DNA of 9,395 nt from an uncultured Chloroflexota bacterium (GCA_913020235.1 CAJWBT010000071.1:1-9395); one strand, 5' to 3'; positions 1-6,442 are shown, counted from the first letter of the stretch. A program made the numbers and translations. Notes: generated from the letters alone by a model not told the origin.

Positions 1-869
1 TAATCGACCCGGCGGCCATCGCCCGTTGGCTGGTCAAGGCGGAGTCTCTGGGCTATTACGGAGGATGGACCCAGGAACAGGTCCTAGGCACCGTTGCCGC
101 CCTGGACCCGGTGCCGTTGTTGTCCTACGCCGCGGCGCTGACCAGCCGCATGAAGTTGGGCACGTCGGTATTGCTGACCGCGCTGCGAAACCCGGTGCCC
201 CTGGCCAAGAGCCTGGCGACCCTGGACCAGTTGTCCCAAGGGAGACTCATGGTGGGCGTAGGCTTGGGGGGACATGCCGAAACTTACCCGGCCTTCGGCA
301 TGACCCGCGAGGGCAGGGCCAGCCGGTTCGAAGAGGGCGTCCAGCTGATGAAGAAGCTATGGACTCAAAACAGCGTGACTTTCGACGGGCGTTTTACCCA
401 GATGGACGGCCAGTCCATCGACCCAAGGCCCCTGCAAAAACCCCATCCGCCCATCTGGGTCGGGGCCGGCTCGCCGCGGGCACTGAAACGGGCCGTCCGC
501 CTGGGCGATGGCTGGATGGGCGCCGGGGCTTCCTCGATCCCGGCGTTCACGGAGGAGATAAAGCTGGTGCGGCAATACCTGGAAGAAGATGGCCGGGACC
601 CCACCACCTTCGCCCTCTCCAAAAGGGTTTATATAGCCGTGGACCGGAACAAGAAGCGGGCGGACCAGAAGCTCCGGGAGTGGTTTGGGCGCTACAGCCA
701 CGATCCTGAGAAGATCAGCGTTGCCGTGTTTGGCTCCGAAGATGAGTGCATCGAGTCGCTGGCCAAGATTGTGGCCGAGGGCATCGATATGCTCATGGTG
801 AACCCGCTGTACGACTTCGAGGAGCAGGCAGAGCGCTTGGCCAAGGACGTGCTGCCCAAGCTTCTATAA
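1..869 (+). CDS. LLM-class (luciferase-like) flavin/F420-dependent oxidoreductase, 5' end cut off by window
   Basis: The frame is open from base 3 to a TAA at 867-869, giving 288 residues with no start in the window. Full-length relatives are about 320-350 residues, so roughly 40-50 N-terminal residues lie upstream. The bacterial-luciferase-like TIM-barrel fold is recognised from NPVPLAKSLATLDQLSQGRL followed by the glycine-rich VGVGLGG strand-turn, then PHPPIWVGAGSP and the RLGDGWMG motif. Members use reduced FMN or coenzyme F420 to oxidise small organic substrates in the cytoplasm; the substrate here cannot be read from sequence. It is a diverged paralogue of the protein at 4053-5033: both share the ATLD-LS-GR, PHPPIWVG and DGW motifs, but most other positions differ. 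The only well-known alternative role is an F420-dependent dehydrogenase rather than a two-component monooxygenase. Family assignment is firm; cofactor and substrate are open. Confidence 0.9.
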   Translation, partial: IDPAAIARWLVKAESLGYYGGWTQEQVLGTVAALDPVPLLSYAAALTSRMKLGTSVLLTALRNPVPLAKSLATLDQLSQGRLMVGVGLGGHAETYPAFGMTREGRASRFEEGVQLMKKLWTQNSVTFDGRFTQMDGQSIDPRPLQKPHPPIWVGAGSPRALKRAVRLGDGWMGAGASSIPAFTEEIKLVRQYLEEDGRDPTTFALSKRVYIAVDRNKKRADQKLREWFGRYSHDPEKISVAVFGSEDECIESLAKIVAEGIDMLMVNPLYDFEEQAERLAKDVLPKLL

Positions 870-889
870 CCGGGGTCCATGGGCCGTGT

Positions 890-919
890 CCGGCCCGCAT
901 TAGCCGGGTTTCTTGTTTA
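890..919 (+). terminator. Probable intrinsic terminator after the first LLM gene
   Basis: Twenty bases after the TAA, CCGGC (890-894) can pair with GCCGG (903-907) around an 8-base loop. The T-rich run GTTTCTTGTTT follows directly at 908-918. The stem is short (5 bp, all G/C), but the placement and T-run are right for a Rho-independent terminator on the + strand. Confidence 0.45.
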
Positions 920-936
920 TGGGTTGATGCCCGGTC

Positions 937-1011
937 CGTCATTCCGGCCCTTCCGCGGAAGGGGGGACCCAGCTAACACTTCTCTGGATTCCGGCTTCCG
1001 CCGGAAAGACG
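937..1011. repeat. 75-bp palindromic element with 12-bp terminal inverted repeats
   Basis: The ends CGTCATTCCGGC (937-948) and GCCGGAAAGACG (1000-1011) are inverted repeats matching at 11 of 12 positions. Inside lie a perfect 16-bp palindrome, CCCTTCCGCGGAAGGG (948-963), and a perfect 7-bp stem, TTCCGGC/GCCGGAA (989-995 with 1000-1006), with a TTCC loop. The GTCATTCCGGC and CTGGATTCCGGC half-sites resemble a REP-like family (roughly GTCATTCC...GGAATCCAG) that is scattered between genes in many bacteria. It encodes nothing. The interval 870-1099 contains no other gene that I can see. Confidence 0.6.
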
Positions 1012-1079
1012 ATTGTGGGGAGGGAACGTCGTGCAACTTCGCCGATGTAGAGCTAATCACGAGGCAGTACACTAGCCCA

Positions 1080-1098
1080 GGCGCCGGCCGAGGGCGCC
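1080..1098 (-). other. GC hairpin directly after the FAD oxidoreductase stop
   Basis: GGCGCC (1080-1085) and GGCGCC (1093-1098) form a 6-bp all-G/C stem around a 7-base loop, starting 1 base past the stop codon of the - strand gene. There is no T-run on the - strand after it, so it is not a canonical intrinsic terminator. It may stabilise the 3' end or simply reflect GC-rich sequence. Confidence 0.25.
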
Positions 1099-1099
1099 G

Positions 1100-2245
1100 T
1101 CAGGTGAACCGGTCCGGGCGGTACCCGCTCAGCATTTCCACGGTGGCGCCCTCGACTATCTCCAGGGCGGCCAACTCCCCAATCAGCGGGGCCAGGGTGA
1201 CGCCGCTGTGGGTCAAGGCAACGTACACGTTGGGGGCGGCCTGGGAAAACCCCAGCATCGGGTAGCCGTCCGGTGGCATTGGGCGGTAGGCCACCGGTAG
1301 TGGAATGGCCTTGGCTCCGGCCAGGGCCGGCAGGTAGTGGGCCGCGCGGGCCAGGAGGTCATCGGCGTGGCGCTGGGAGTCGTCAAGGCCCAGGCTTTCG
1401 TCGGAGGTCTCGCCCACGCTCACCACGCCGTCCGTGGATTGGCGCAGGTGTATCGCCGAGCGGCCGTCTTCCAGCCGGGGCGCGTACAGGACCGGAACCG
1501 TACGAAGCAGCGGTGGGCGCGGGTCGGTCTTGATAGTTACGCCGGGGCTTACCGGCTGGGGAATATTGATCGCCACCATGGCGGCCAGCCGCGTTATGCC
1601 CACTCCGGCCGCCAGCACCACCATATCGCAGGGCAGGTCACCCTTTTCGGTCTGCACCGCGGCCACCCGCACGTCCCCGGCCCCGGTTTCGGCCAGCGTA
1701 AAGCCGGTCGCCGGGGTCTCCCGGTGCACCGTCACGCCCCACTGGGCGGCGCGCTGCAAGCAGGCGGCGATGACTTTTTCGGGGTCGACCTGACCGTCAA
1801 CTTCGCTGAACGCGGCGGCGGCAACCGGACCCGGAGACAAGCCCGGCTCAAGCTCTCGCATCTCGGCTTCATCGACAATCCGGCAGGGGTAGCCCCACCC
1901 TTGAAGCTGCTTGACCTGCTGGTGCAATTCATCGGCGCCCTCGGGGGTCGCGGCCCATTGGAGCCGCCCGCCCCAACGCAGGCCCACGTCGCCTCCCAGT
2001 TGACCGGCGAACCGGCCCCACATCTCCAGAGAGCGCCGGCTGAGGTCGTGATAGGAGGCCGGCGACTTGGTGGTGGCATTGATCCAGGCAAAGGAGCGGC
2101 TGGAGGCTCCGGACCCCGGACTCTGCTCGTCGATTACGGTGACCGACGCGCCACGGCGGCACAGGTGGTAGGCAATAGATGAGCCGACAATGCCCGCGCC
2201 GACGACCACCACGCTCGGCCGGTTGCGTTGATTTCTATGCGCCAT
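1100..2245 (-). CDS. DAO-family FAD-dependent oxidoreductase (amino-acid/amine oxidase type)
   Basis: This 381-residue protein belongs to the D-amino-acid oxidase/glycine oxidase/sarcosine oxidase superfamily, which oxidises secondary or primary amines or D-amino acids using bound FAD. The N-terminal Rossmann dinucleotide motif VVVVGAGIVG (residues 12-21) is intact, and the acidic residue closing strand 2 (VTVIDE, E40) should bind the adenine ribose. ASSRSFAWIN follows at about 48-57, a position that contacts the flavin in relatives. The C-terminus keeps the family FAD-binding end (YRPMPPDGYPMLG, then THSGVTLAP). Length is normal for the family. I chose the ATG at 2243-2245 because GGGGGAG lies just upstream on this strand. 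A TTG at 2279-2281 would add 12 residues, but it lacks a clear ribosome site. No membrane segment is evident. The gene is divergent from the cupin. Exact substrate is unknown; ThiO, SoxA-like and DadA-like roles are all possible. Confidence 0.9.
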   Translation of the reverse strand: MAHRNQRNRPSVVVVGAGIVGSSIAYHLCRRGASVTVIDEQSPGSGASSRSFAWINATTKSPASYHDLSRRSLEMWGRFAGQLGGDVGLRWGGRLQWAATPEGADELHQQVKQLQGWGYPCRIVDEAEMRELEPGLSPGPVAAAAFSEVDGQVDPEKVIAACLQRAAQWGVTVHRETPATGFTLAETGAGDVRVAAVQTEKGDLPCDMVVLAAGVGITRLAAMVAINIPQPVSPGVTIKTDPRPPLLRTVPVLYAPRLEDGRSAIHLRQSTDGVVSVGETSDESLGLDDSQRHADDLLARAAHYLPALAGAKAIPLPVAYRPMPPDGYPMLGFSQAAPNVYVALTHSGVTLAPLIGELAALEIVEGATVEMLSGYRPDRFT

Positions 2246-2322
2246 TGGAACTCCCCCAGTATGCGCTACGAATTGGGTCAACAGCAGCTAATCCGCGCCT
2301 ATGCGAGACTCCCCCGTACGTA

Positions 2323-2351
2323 TTGACACCCGCCCAGGCCACCCCTAGTAT
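2323..2351 (+). promoter_or_regulatory. Sigma-70-type promoter for the cupin gene
   Basis: A perfect -35 box TTGACA (2323-2328) is followed after exactly 17 bp by TAGTAT (2346-2351), a 4-of-6 match to TATAAT. Transcription would start near 2358, giving a leader of about 55 bases. A second TTGACA at 2391-2396 lies too close to the start codon to serve this gene. The 167-bp gap also has to hold the promoter of the divergent FAD gene, for which I see no clear boxes. Confidence 0.55.
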
Positions 2352-2412
2352 GTCACTAGCCATTTTCAGGGCGAACCAAAAGTCATGTAATTGACAGTAT
2401 GAGGAGAGCAAA

Positions 2413-2709
2413 ATGCCAGGCGACGCTGTATCAGTAGCACCCCATGCCTATAAAGTCTTGCTGGAAAACGACCAAGTGCGAGTGCTGGAATTCAAAGGCG
2501 GCTCCGGAATGAAGACCGAGATGCACACGCATCCAAACCTGGTGGCTGTCGCCATCACAGGCGGCAAGTTCAAGTTCACGTTGGGCGACGGCGCATCCTT
2601 CGAAGCAGAGCTGCAAGCGGGCCAGGCGATGTACAATGACGCTCATTCGCACTCCACCGAGGTCTTGGGGACCGGCGAAACTCATGTCCTCTTGGTCGAG
2701 CTGAAGTAG
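2413..2709 (+). CDS. Small single-domain cupin, BauB-like
   Basis: This is a complete 98-residue cupin, a small beta-barrel that usually binds a divalent metal. The first cupin motif carries MHTHP with H38 and H40, then the GGKFKFTLGDG turn (50-60). The second motif carries AHSHSTEVLGTGETHVLLVELK-type sequence with H78, H80 and H91. The layout (YKVLLENDQVRVLE at the N-terminus, ending HVLLVELK) resembles BauB-type cupins linked to beta-alanine degradation, but a function cannot be assigned from that alone. The usual glutamate between the histidines and the end of motif 1 is not obvious. The start is fixed by GAGGAG (2401-2406) six bases before the ATG. Its own promoter lies upstream, divergent from the amine-oxidase-like gene, which suggests a shared metabolic role. 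No signal peptide; cytoplasmic. It ends only 12 bp from the convergent PLP-enzyme gene. Confidence 0.85.
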   Translation: MPGDAVSVAPHAYKVLLENDQVRVLEFKGGSGMKTEMHTHPNLVAVAITGGKFKFTLGDGASFEAELQAGQAMYNDAHSHSTEVLGTGETHVLLVELK

Positions 2710-2721
2710 CTCCCGGCGCGG

Positions 2722-3858
2722 CTATCGCAGCAGCTCCTCTCGAAGCCGGCGCACGAGGGTTGGGACCTCATCATCCAACAGGTTCAGCGGGGACACCGCC
2801 AACTCGTCGGGCCGGCCCAACTGGTGGAGGTGAATGGCGGGTTCGCCCTTCTCCACGGCCGCCGCTACCTGGCTTCGAGAGGGGCCACGCCACTGCTCGG
2901 TGAAGCGCATGACGGCGGTGGGGGTCAGGTAGTCAAAATCGTCGTGCTCTAGGGTGACCTCCAGGCCGGGGAACTCAGCCAGGGCATCCACAACCTCTTG
3001 GGCTATCCGGCGGTACTCGAGTGTCTCCTTTTCCTCATCCTCTTCCACGAAGATCTCCAGCGCCGTGATCAGCCCCACGATTTCTTCCTTGGTCACCTTC
3101 GCGGGGCGGCCCAGAAACTGGTTGGGACTGGCGTTGGCCGCCGCCGCCTCAATGAGGTCCTTCCGGCCGCAGAGGATGCCCGTCCCCTGGGGCCCCCGTA
3201 CTCCTTTCCCCCCGCTATAGACCACCATGTCGGCCCCTTCCCCAATGTGCCGGCGCAGGTTTTTCCGAGGCGGCAGCATCGAGGCGGCGTCAACAATCAC
3301 CGGAACCCCGTGGCGATGGGCTATCAGGCAGACCTCCTCAAGGGGCAGGGCGCGCCGGTCGGTAGTTGGGGCGCAGAGGTAAGCCACCGCCGCGGTGCGC
3401 TCGTTGATCGCCCCCTCCAACTCCCAGGCAAGGCAACGTCTGCCGCCCCCGACGCCGACCAACTTACCGCCACCGGCCCGGTACGCCTGGTCGTAAGGGA
3501 AGCGGTGCATATTCTGGATAACTATTTCGTCCTTCATTCCCTCGGTATCGGGCAGACGCTGCATTCTCACCGGGTCATTGCCGGCGATACACGCCAATGC
3601 CTGGAGCAGCAGCCCCCCCGCTGCGCCGCTGCAGACGAAGCCTGCTTCGGCGCCCGTGATGCGGGCGATGACCTCTCCAGCTTTCTGGTTCAGCTCGACC
3701 ACGTCCACCAGGACCGTTGCGGCCTCGGCCATCACATCCAACACCTCCTGCCGGGTCCTCGTCCCGCCGAGACGGGTGGTCGCCCCCGTGGCGACGATGA
3801 TGGGATTGACCCCCAACTTGCGGTAGGCCCTCGCCGGATCTCTCTCTCCTGTAGCCAT
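2722..3858 (-). CDS. SelA/DgaE-like PLP-dependent enzyme (fold type I)
   Basis: This 378-residue protein belongs to the SelA-related branch of fold type I PLP enzymes. The PLP-binding aspartate is D190 in VPVIVDAASMLPP, and the Schiff-base lysine is K218 in YSGGKGVRGPQGTG. The SGGK-x-x-RGPQ form, the short N-terminus (GVNPIIVATGATTRLGG, about 16-32) and CSGAAGG (76-82) match the group containing D-glucosaminate-6-phosphate ammonia-lyase (DgaE) and YhfS. True selenocysteine synthase is about 460 residues with an extra N-terminal domain, so a deaminating or eliminating lyase is likelier than tRNA-Sec charging. The substrate is unknown. The start is the ATG at 3856-3858, preceded by GGGAGG with a 6-base spacer. 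The frame stays open to an ATG at 4006-4008 that could serve a leaderless mRNA and add 50 residues, which relatives do not have. The upstream gene on the same strand is an LLM oxidoreductase. Confidence 0.85.
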   Translation of the reverse strand: MATGERDPARAYRKLGVNPIIVATGATTRLGGTRTRQEVLDVMAEAATVLVDVVELNQKAGEVIARITGAEAGFVCSGAAGGLLLQALACIAGNDPVRMQRLPDTEGMKDEIVIQNMHRFPYDQAYRAGGGKLVGVGGGRRCLAWELEGAINERTAAVAYLCAPTTDRRALPLEEVCLIAHRHGVPVIVDAASMLPPRKNLRRHIGEGADMVVYSGGKGVRGPQGTGILCGRKDLIEAAAANASPNQFLGRPAKVTKEEIVGLITALEIFVEEDEEKETLEYRRIAQEVVDALAEFPGLEVTLEHDDFDYLTPTAVMRFTEQWRGPSRSQVAAAVEKGEPAIHLHQLGRPDELAVSPLNLLDDEVPTLVRRLREELLR

Positions 3859-3886
3859 AATGACCTCCCGGGACTGGTAGAATCTG

Positions 3887-4006
3887 CTGGCCGGCGGAAG
3901 CGTCGTTGGAGGACCGGTCCAGCCGGCCTTGCGTCCCTCTCGGGCGCAAGCCTTGGTGACCTGGGCCGGTGCATTCTTGTCTTCCGCGGTGCCGGCGTCA
4001 ACCGGC
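3887..4006 (-). promoter_or_regulatory. Hairpin-rich leader of the PLP-enzyme gene
   Basis: Three stems can form in the stretch upstream of the ATG. The first is GCCGG/CCGGC (3991-3995 with 4002-4006). The second is an outer 6-bp stem (3928-3933 with 3945-3950) capped by a 3-bp CCC/GGG stem with a GAGA tetraloop (GNRA type) on the - strand and one bulged base. The third is GGCCGGC/GCCGGCC (3889-3895 with 3922-3928), enclosing the palindrome GGACCGGTCC (3911-3920). The second and third abut. No riboswitch class was recognised. GC-rich DNA forms stems readily, and the stretch is also open in frame with the enzyme, so a regulatory role is only a suggestion. Confidence 0.25.
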
Positions 4007-4013
4007 ATGGAGC

Positions 4014-4019
4014 ATTATA
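4014..4019 (-). promoter_or_regulatory. TATAAT -10 box before the PLP-enzyme gene
   Basis: A perfect TATAAT reads on the - strand at 4019-4014, between the stop of the LLM gene (4053) and the PLP gene. Six to seven bases downstream, the expected transcription start falls on the ATG at 4006-4008. That implies either a leaderless transcript or a leader of about 150 bases to the preferred start at 3858. The -35 position (4037-4042, CGCGGG on the - strand) does not match consensus, and there is no TGn extension. Confidence 0.4.
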
Positions 4020-4052
4020 CCGGAAACAGAGGCCGGCCCGCGCGGACCCCGG

Positions 4053-5033
4053 CTATACCTGGGGCCATACCCGAGTGGCGAAGTCCTCCATGTCCTGCAA
4101 CGCCTGCCCCAGATCGCTCCTCAGGGAGCTGCCGGGACCGGCGAAGTCCACCACAATCTGGCTGACCCCGAGCGCCTCATGCCGGCGGATGTCCGAGGCG
4201 ATCTGGTCCGCGCTGCCGGTGAAAGGGCGGCGCTCTCCGGCGTCCAACGGCGCCGCGCCATTGCCCTGCCCCAGGCCGTACCCGTGGACCCGGTAAATGA
4301 CGTCGATCTCGTCCGGGTCTCTTCCGACCGCTTCAGCCTGGAGGCGCAGGCTTCTTATCCCCGCCCCCAGCCGGTCTGGGCCGCCCGGCTGAGGGTGCAT
4401 TCTCGAGCTTACCGGGTGCCAGCCGTCGGCCAGCCGGGCGGCCCGGCGAATGGCCGCGCGGCTTTCCCCGCCCACCCAGATGGGTGGATGGGGCTTCTGC
4501 ACCGGCCGGGGCAGGAAGCCGATGTCGGAGAACCGGCAGTACCTGCCCTCGAAAGAGGGTTCGTCGCTGGTCCACAGCTCTTTGAAGGCCTGAATGAACT
4601 CGGTAGTGACGGCGCCCCGCTCTTCGAAATAGGAGAGCCCCAAAGTTTCAAACTCCTCTCGCATCCATCCCACGCCAACTCCCACGATTACGCGGCCGCG
4701 GGAAAGGACATCCAAGGTGGCCAGCGCTTTGGCGGCAATCAGGGGGTTGCGGTGGGGCAGGATCATGACGCTGGTGGCCAATCGCAGATTGCGGGTCTGA
4801 CCGGCCAGGAACGACAACACCGTCAGTTGTTCCAGGCAGGAGCCGGCGGCGGTGCTGGGATGCACGCGGCGCTGGTTATACGGATACACGGATTCGACCT
4901 TACGGGGCAAGACAATGTGGTCGGAAGCCGTGAGACAGTCATACCCCAGCTCCTCCCCCCGCCTGGCGGCGGCCACCATCGCTTCCGGGGTTGCCAGGGG
5001 TCCGCTTCCCGGAATGGTGAACCCATACTTCAT
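4053..5033 (-). CDS. LLM-class F420/flavin-dependent oxidoreductase
   Basis: This complete 326-residue luciferase-like TIM-barrel protein resembles the F420-dependent group typified by Rv2161c. Visible landmarks are MKYGFTIPGSG at strand 1, ASDHIVLP (36-43) at the active-site opening, RNPLIAAKALATLDVLSRGR (95-114), the VGVGVGWMREEF loop (117-128) that sits near the cofactor phosphate, PHPPIWVGGES (181-191) and RLADGW (200-205). Length is typical. AAGGAG lies seven bases before the ATG, so the start is well supported. The protein has no signal peptide and should act in the cytoplasm. The next gene upstream on the same strand is comF, 128 bp away, so co-transcription is possible but not evident. 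Relatives act as F420-dependent reductases or dehydrogenases or as FMNH2-dependent monooxygenases. Which applies here, and the substrate, cannot be told. Confidence 0.92.
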   Translation of the reverse strand: MKYGFTIPGSGPLATPEAMVAAARRGEELGYDCLTASDHIVLPRKVESVYPYNQRRVHPSTAAGSCLEQLTVLSFLAGQTRNLRLATSVMILPHRNPLIAAKALATLDVLSRGRVIVGVGVGWMREEFETLGLSYFEERGAVTTEFIQAFKELWTSDEPSFEGRYCRFSDIGFLPRPVQKPHPPIWVGGESRAAIRRAARLADGWHPVSSRMHPQPGGPDRLGAGIRSLRLQAEAVGRDPDEIDVIYRVHGYGLGQGNGAAPLDAGERRPFTGSADQIASDIRRHEALGVSQIVVDFAGPGSSLRSDLGQALQDMEDFATRVWPQV

Positions 5034-5098
5034 GCCAGGTCTCCTTCCAGCCCAGTGGGCTCAGGTACCGGTCCTGTGGAAAGGGCGCTCCGAACCTT

Positions 5099-5154
5099 AC
5101 CCAAACCGGGTGCGCATGCAACTACACCGTTGCCGAAGGCAGCCGGTTTTGGGT
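5099..5154. repeat. Imperfect inverted repeat between comF and the LLM gene
   Basis: ACCCAAACCGG (5099-5109) pairs with CCGGTTTTGGGT (5143-5154), an 11-bp stem with one bulged T, around a 33-base loop. It occupies much of the 128-bp gap between the comF stop and the LLM ribosome site. No T-run follows on the - strand. It could be a processing site, a weak terminator or an operator. Confidence 0.35.
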
Positions 5155-5161
5155 CGGGGCC

Positions 5162-5857
5162 TCACCCTTCCCGGGCCAGGACCAGCCCCCAGACCGAGGC
5201 GGCGCCGGCAGCCTTGAGGGCGGCGGCGCAGGCCGAGAGGGTGCTTCCGGTGGTGGCCACGTCGTCGACCAGCACCACCGCCCTTCCGTCGGCCTCGCCG
5301 GTGCACCGGAACCCTCCCTCCACGTTGGCTATTCGCCGCCGCCGGGAGGCAGTTCCCGCCTGGGGCGGAGCGTTGGTGACACGGGCCAGCAACCCTTCAT
5401 CCAACTCCAGTCCCGAAAGCTTGGCCAGCTCCCGGGCCAGCAGGGCCGACTGATTGTAACCCCGGTTCCTGAGGCGCCGGGGGTGCAACGGCACCGGCAC
5501 GAGCACTTCTCCCCGCGGCGGCCGGCCGGCCAGGTATTGGGCGAGCAGGCGGCCCAGCTCCGGCGCCGCGGCGCGGACCCCCCGGTATTTCAGGCTGTGG
5601 ACCGCTTCCCGGATCGCGCCTTCCATGAGGAAGAGCGCATGGATGCCGTCCACCTCCAGCGGGTTTTCCCGGCAGTCGCGGCAAGGGGAGAGGGTACCAG
5701 GCGAGGCGCACCAGTTGCAGTACGGTGGCGACAGCCGGGGCAGCTCGTCGATGCAGGCGGCGCACAGCAGCTTGCCCTCCCGCCGGCAGCCGGCGCAATG
5801 AAGGGGAAACAGCAGGTCAACGGCGGATGAAGTGAGCCTGGCGAGAACAGCTTTCAC
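5162..5857 (-). CDS. comF: ComF-family amidophosphoribosyltransferase-like protein
   Basis: This 231-residue protein has the standard ComF architecture. The N-terminal zinc-binding region has cysteines at 21, 24, 32, 35 and again at 47, 50, 59, 62 (CAGC, CAAC, CNWC, CRDC). The type I phosphoribosyltransferase domain follows, with PVPLHPRRLRNRGYNQS (121-137) and the PRPP-binding loop VVLVDDVATTGST (194-206). In naturally competent bacteria ComF is a cytosolic competence factor needed for handling incoming single-stranded DNA. Homologues (GntX, phosphoribosyltransferase-like) also occur in non-competent species, so its presence alone does not prove competence. The start is a GTG (5855-5857); GGGGAG lies nine bases upstream and GAGGG very close to it. 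The start lies 18 bp after the stop of the NUDIX gene, which points to a two-gene operon. All expected metal and PRPP residues are present. Confidence 0.9.
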   Translation of the reverse strand: MKAVLARLTSSAVDLLFPLHCAGCRREGKLLCAACIDELPRLSPPYCNWCASPGTLSPCRDCRENPLEVDGIHALFLMEGAIREAVHSLKYRGVRAAAPELGRLLAQYLAGRPPRGEVLVPVPLHPRRLRNRGYNQSALLARELAKLSGLELDEGLLARVTNAPPQAGTASRRRRIANVEGGFRCTGEADGRAVVLVDDVATTGSTLSACAAALKAAGAASVWGLVLAREG

Positions 5858-5875
5858 GGCCCTCGACTCCCCCCG

Positions 5876-6361
5876 CTATCGGGGCATCCAAAGATGAAGT
5901 ATCTCCCGGTCTCTGGGGAAGGCCAGAGGCGGCAGGTTGTCGGTAGAGAAAAAGCCAACATCGAGGGTTTCCGGGCCGGCTTTCAGCTTGCCTCCGGTCT
6001 CGCGGGCGGCGAAGGCCGCTACGATCACCGGTTGTCCTCGCTCGGAATACAGGCCCAGCAGGCGGATCACCTCCACGTCCAGTCCCGTCTCTTCCAGGAC
6101 TTCACGGACCGCCGCCTCCTCCACGACCTCGCCCCGGTCCACGTAGCCGCCGGGTATGCTCCACAGGCCGATGCCCGGCTGAACGTTCCGGCGCACCATC
6201 AGAACCTGGCCGTCCCGTTCCACGATGCAGGTGGCCGCGACCTTGGGGTCGTGGTAGACCACCCGGTCGCACTTGGGGCAGACCGGCCGTTGCCGGCCCG
6301 CCGCCTCTTTCGTCACAAGCGGAGAGGCACAGGCCGGACAGTATTTGTCGTCGGCTAACAT
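5876..6361 (-). CDS. Zinc-ribbon NUDIX hydrolase
   Basis: This 161-residue NUDIX hydrolase should cleave a nucleoside diphosphate linked to another moiety, such as ADP-ribose, NADH or a damaged nucleotide, using Mg2+. The N-terminal zinc ribbon has C8, C11, C28 and C31 (YCPAC and VCPKC). The NUDIX box runs from G72 to L94 and satisfies GX5EX7REUXEEXGU in full, with E78, R86, E87, E90 and E91. It is much shorter than NudC NADH pyrophosphatase (about 250 residues) and lacks its SQPWPFPxS signature, so ADP-ribose or a related substrate is as likely; specificity is not assigned. The ATG at 6359-6361 is preceded by GGGGAA, four bases away. It is the first gene of a probable operon with comF, and it faces the repeat-bearing gap upstream. 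Confidence 0.88.
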   Translation of the reverse strand: MLADDKYCPACASPLVTKEAAGRQRPVCPKCDRVVYHDPKVAATCIVERDGQVLMVRRNVQPGIGLWSIPGGYVDRGEVVEEAAVREVLEETGLDVEVIRLLGLYSERGQPVIVAAFAARETGGKLKAGPETLDVGFFSTDNLPPLAFPRDREILHLWMPR

Positions 6362-6442
6362 GTCTTCCCCAGCTTACCACGATGGGCTATGATGTCCCAA
6401 GGAGGGGGCCGGTGGCTTGTCCTGGAGACCGGGCTAGGGATT

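Noticed and set aside
1337..2182. A 281-codon open frame on the + strand opposite the FAD oxidoreductase
   Set aside because: The - strand protein has an intact Rossmann motif and family C-terminus, while this frame has low-complexity composition.
2391..2396. A second perfect TTGACA as a promoter
   Set aside because: Its -10 would fall at or just inside the cupin coding region, so it could not make a transcript with the ribosome site.
3900..3960. Resemblance of GGGACGCAAGGCC on the - strand to a GEMM c-di-GMP riboswitch
   Set aside because: The other conserved GEMM pieces (the CAGGGCAAACC-like block and the receptor arm) are absent, so the match is confined to one short segment.
3980..4000. 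GGCACCGCGG on the - strand as a T-box sequence
   Set aside because: No Stem I, specifier loop or terminator/antiterminator pair could be found around it.
2998..4296. A 432-codon open frame on the + strand opposite the PLP-enzyme gene
   Set aside because: Antisense shadow. It has no good ribosome site and no domain, and spans two real - strand genes.
3969..5453. A 494-codon open frame on the + strand opposite the LLM and comF genes
   Set aside because: Its translation has no recognisable domain and is rich in Gly, Pro, Ala and Arg, as expected for the antisense of GC-rich genes. The - strand proteins have full family motifs.
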